Source of the DNA: Tolypeutes matacus
Lineage: Eukaryota > Chordata > Mammalia > Cingulata > Chlamyphoridae
Assembly: GCA_026826555.1 (NCBI GenBank)
Contig: JAKSZT010054335.1
Coordinates: 2,347,018-2,411,017 of the forward strand
DNA length: 64,000 bases
Direction: 5' to 3'
In this document: one piece after another, positions 61,466 to 64,000 of the stretch
How the letters are laid out: each line of letters begins with the position of its first letter
How positions within the stretch are numbered: the first letter of the stretch is position 1
Made by a program: the position numbers and the translations under genes
Notes under the pieces: generated by a model
What the model was told of the DNA's origin: nothing
What the model saw: the letters and a program-made list of their open reading frames with translations, nothing else
Databases searched by the model: none

Positions 61466-62488
61466 CTACAATGGGAACATGGTGGTGGTCTCCAAGTTGT
61501 GAGAGGCAGAACACATTTTAGAACTGTCCTCAGAAGACTTCAGTTGGCTTACGGCACCAAGATAAGGGAGGCAGCCAATGTCCTTCATGAGCTTCCAGAA
61601 GTTCTTCCGAAAGTTGAGGCCAACGAAGGCGTAGAGCACAGGGTTCAGGCAGGCACGCAGGTAGGCAATGGCCTCCGTCACCGTGATGGCGTAGCTGAAG
61701 CTGGTCATGGCGTTGTACTCCCAGCTCGTGCTGCGGATGAGCTTCGCGAGGTTGAAGGGCGTCTGGGTCAGTAGGAACACAGCCACCACCAGGAAGATGA
61801 TCTTCAGGGACCGGTGCTTCCGGAAGCCCCGGGCACGAAGCAGCGTCTTGATGATGACTGAGTAGCAGACGACCATGGTCAGCAGCGGCAGGAGGAACCC
61901 CAGTGTCATCTGGGTGCCAAGGACCACCGTGGAAATGGACTCGTTGTGGTAACCGCAGATGGACTTGTCGTGATGAGAGACGTCGCCGTAGATGACCTGC
62001 GGCAAGGAGACCAGCAGCGAGATCACCCAGGCAGACAAGCAGGCGACCTTGCCCCAGGCCATCCTCCTGGCCTGCTGGTTGTAGGTCTTGGTGGCCCAGA
62101 CCACTGCGATGAAGCGGTCCACGGTGACGCAGGTGAGGGTGAGGAAGGATGTGTAGAAGTTCAGAGTGTAGATGCCCAGCAGCGTTTTGCACATCAGCCT
62201 GCCAAAGACCCACTCGTGGATGCTCGCGTAGGCCCAGAAGGGCAGCGTGCAGACAAACACCAGGTCAGCCGCGGGCAGGTTCACCAGGAGCACGTGGGTC
62301 AGGCTCCTCAGCTTCTGGTAGAAGACGAATATGACCAGCGCGAGGGCGTTCCCCAGCAGGCCGCAGACAAACACCCCCATGTACATGCAGGGCAGGAACA
62401 ACCTGCTGAACTGCAGGAAGCGCTCATGCTCCTGGCTGCTGGCGTCGGAAAGGTTAAAGATCTGGTAGTTGTAGTCGTCGTCCTCCAT
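61466..62488 (-). CDS. CXCR6: CXCR6, C-X-C chemokine receptor type 6 (CXCL16 receptor), complete
   Basis: This is an intact single-exon 340-aa class A GPCR, close to human CXCR6 (342 aa) over its whole length. In family knowledge it is the receptor for CXCL16, expressed on effector/memory T, NK and NKT cells, and an entry cofactor for some lentiviruses. Visible: acidic, Tyr-containing N-terminus (MEDDDYNYQ); sequons NLS at 12 and NES at 182; seven hydrophobic segments; C100 and C178 for the TM3-ECL2 disulfide; DRF at 124-126 in place of DRY, a CXCR6 hallmark; TQTPF in TM6; NPVLY at 282-286; and a Ser-rich C-tail (LKSSEDSSK). I chose the ATG at 62488, not the upstream in-frame one at 62560, because similarity starts here and an acceptor (TTACAG) lies between them. 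It sits antisense in FYCO1 intron 14. Confidence 0.98.
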   Translation of the reverse strand: MEDDDYNYQIFNLSDASSQEHERFLQFSRLFLPCMYMGVFVCGLLGNALALVIFVFYQKLRSLTHVLLVNLPAADLVFVCTLPFWAYASIHEWVFGRLMCKTLLGIYTLNFYTSFLTLTCVTVDRFIAVVWATKTYNQQARRMAWGKVACLSAWVISLLVSLPQVIYGDVSHHDKSICGYHNESISTVVLGTQMTLGFLLPLLTMVVCYSVIIKTLLRARGFRKHRSLKIIFLVVAVFLLTQTPFNLAKLIRSTSWEYNAMTSFSYAITVTEAIAYLRACLNPVLYAFVGLNFRKNFWKLMKDIGCLPYLGAVSQLKSSEDSSKMCSASHNLETTTMFPL

Positions 62489-62509
62489 GGCGTCTGTTCC
62501 GATGAGCAC
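62489..62509 (-). other. CXCR6: CXCR6 5'UTR segment after 3' splice site
   Basis: On the minus strand, CTTCCACTTACAG lies immediately before this segment, with AG at complement 62511-62510. That fits the known CXCR6 structure, in which the whole coding region is in the last exon behind short noncoding exons. The upstream exon(s) were not found and may lie at 62.5-64 kb or beyond. Confidence 0.65.
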
Positions 62510-64000
62510 CTGTAAGTGGAAGCGCAGGAATCGTGTCTGGAGTCTTCCCACTGTTCCCACCGTCAGCCCACTGTTGCCCGTTCAGGGGGAAACTGTCCTC
62601 TCCTACACCCTTGCACTGTTATGCCCAGCGACAGCCCAGTTCAGTGTGCTCGAGTCAGCCCCTTGGGAGGGAAATTACTCAGGATGAGGGACCCTTCGTT
62701 AGCCCCAAGGTTCCCAGGACCACCGATGTGGGACACCCCACTTAGCTGACCCCACACGCGTTTCATAAAGTCAGTGCTCTTTTGAAAGCAGAGATTGCCG
62801 TCTGGTTAAATACGGTCAGGGCACAGCACCCTTTTGAGGTGTGTAGCTCAGCTTTTTAACAGGGAGGGCCTGTCGTCACCCACCGATGCCTTGCAGCAAG
62901 GGCCCACCCAGCCCGTGCCCCTCTTCCCATTAAACAGAGCCCTGAACTGTTGACGGTGGCAGCTGAATCAGGGGCCCCTTCCAGGAGCTTCTGCCCTCAA
63001 GGAGACTTGCAGAGACCGAGAAGTGTTTGTGGTGTGACCAGAATGTCCCTGCTTGGACGGGGCAGGCCCCCCTGCCTTTTCTTCCCCTCAGTGGTTTATG
63101 TTACAGAAGGTGGCTGGTGGGCAATGAAGGCATGGCAGAGCCCCAGGCTGCTGGCTTCATGGCTGGGAAGCGGGAGGTTCTGCTCACACCCCCAGCTCAA
63201 ACCTTCCCCTTTACCACCTCTCCCAGTTTGACACACCACCAGCAGGTGTGTCCCCGTCTTCAGGAGTCTCCTAAAAGGTAGACTTCCCCAGAAGGGGACG
63301 TTGCTTCAGCTTTGATGATCAGGGGCTTAGGGGTCGACTTTAACAAGCGGAAGACCTGATGGAAATAGAGCGCCAGGTGGGGGGCTCCAGCAGCGACGCT
63401 CGTAGCAGAGGCCAAGTGGCTGCACTCCTGCCTGGGGCCCCGTCCCTTCCTCCTGACCCTTTTCTGTGCCCTGGGACCTGCTGAGGACCACAGGCAGGAC
63501 GCAGGGGCGACCGTAGCCTGTGGCACGGGAGAGGAACAGCCCTGACAGCGTCAGCCCTCGGATGCCCGGCCAGGCTGTGCCAGTGACCTGCAGCTACTCG
63601 ACATGCAGTCGCTCGTTTTGAGTGACGTTGAGCACCTCCAGAAGACGTTTTAGGAAGAACAGGCATTGGGACAGAATTCCCGCAAGATTCAGCAGAGATG
63701 CTGGCTGGCCAGGCGAGGACACGAGAAAGGGGAGGTCACCTCTGTTTTCAGTCCACCCGGGGACTTCTTTCCCTGACACTGAGTGCCACCTGCCTCAGTC
63801 ATTCCCGAGGTCAAAGCACCCCTCATGGCCAGCAAGGAAAGGCCTTGCCTTTGGGGTGAGACCAGGGTGCTGCTCCTCAGTGCATGGTCGTTGGCCATAG
63901 ACCATGGAATGTCGTAGCTCCCAGGGAGCCAGGCCCCCCAGGGGACGTGGGCCCCAGCCAGCCTCCAGGCCACCCAGTGGAGGTGGGCCCCAGCCAGCCT
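62510..64000 (-). other. Upstream of the CXCR6 coding exon (CXCR6 intron / FYCO1 intron 14)
   Basis: A noncoding CXCR6 first exon could lie here or beyond. I found no convincing promoter or exon. No FYCO1 GOLD-domain exon is present up to the window end. Confidence 0.5.

Noticed and set aside
62489..62560. Upstream in-frame ATG extending CXCR6 by 24 residues
   Set aside because: The extension has no similarity to CXCR6 and is crossed by a 3' splice site. Most of it would be intron.

Overview
This is mammalian genomic DNA: multi-exon genes with GT-AG introns, a CpG-rich promoter, and interspersed repeats (LINE-1, LINE-2, MIR, hAT/MER5, LTRs) throughout. The repeats point to a xenarthran, most likely the nine-banded armadillo (Dasypus). 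At least ten copies of a tRNA-Ala-like SINE match the DAS-SINE family described from that species, several with clean target-site duplications. The species call is inference from this family; a related xenarthran is possible.

The window covers the 5' and central part of FYCO1 on the + strand, with CXCR6 on the - strand inside a FYCO1 intron. The same nested arrangement is known at human 3p21.31. Positions 1-6860 are intergenic and repeat-rich: MER5-type, MIR, a DAS dimer, a 46-bp minisatellite, two LTRs, an MLT1-like LTR and L2. Positions 6870-7600 are the FYCO1 CpG promoter, with ZNF143/THAP11-type sites and a noncoding exon 1 ending at 7180. Thirteen coding exons (exons 2-14) follow from 16627 to 55346. 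They join in frame to 1303 codons plus two bases of a split codon: RUN domain (exons 3-6), a long coiled coil (mostly the 2.4-kb exon 8), FYVE zinc finger (exons 12-13) and the LC3-interacting motif (exon 14). The C-terminal GOLD-domain exons lie beyond 64000.

The 13.3-kb intron 11 (38189-51537) holds a 10.6-kb LINE-1 complex, 39425-50043, made of two antisense L1 segments inside one imperfect target-site duplication. The whole complex sits in an older L1M element. Intron 14 (from 55347) holds a solo LTR and the intact single-exon CXCR6 coding region (340 aa).

FYCO1 links Rab7/PI3P/LC3-positive vesicles to kinesin for plus-end transport. CXCR6 is the CXCL16 receptor of T, NK and NKT cells. 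They share a locus, not a pathway. I found no undescribed system. The points most worth checking are a probable lineage-specific 3' splice-site shift in FYCO1 exon 14, the repeated ZNF143-type promoter sites, and the recombined nested L1 complex.
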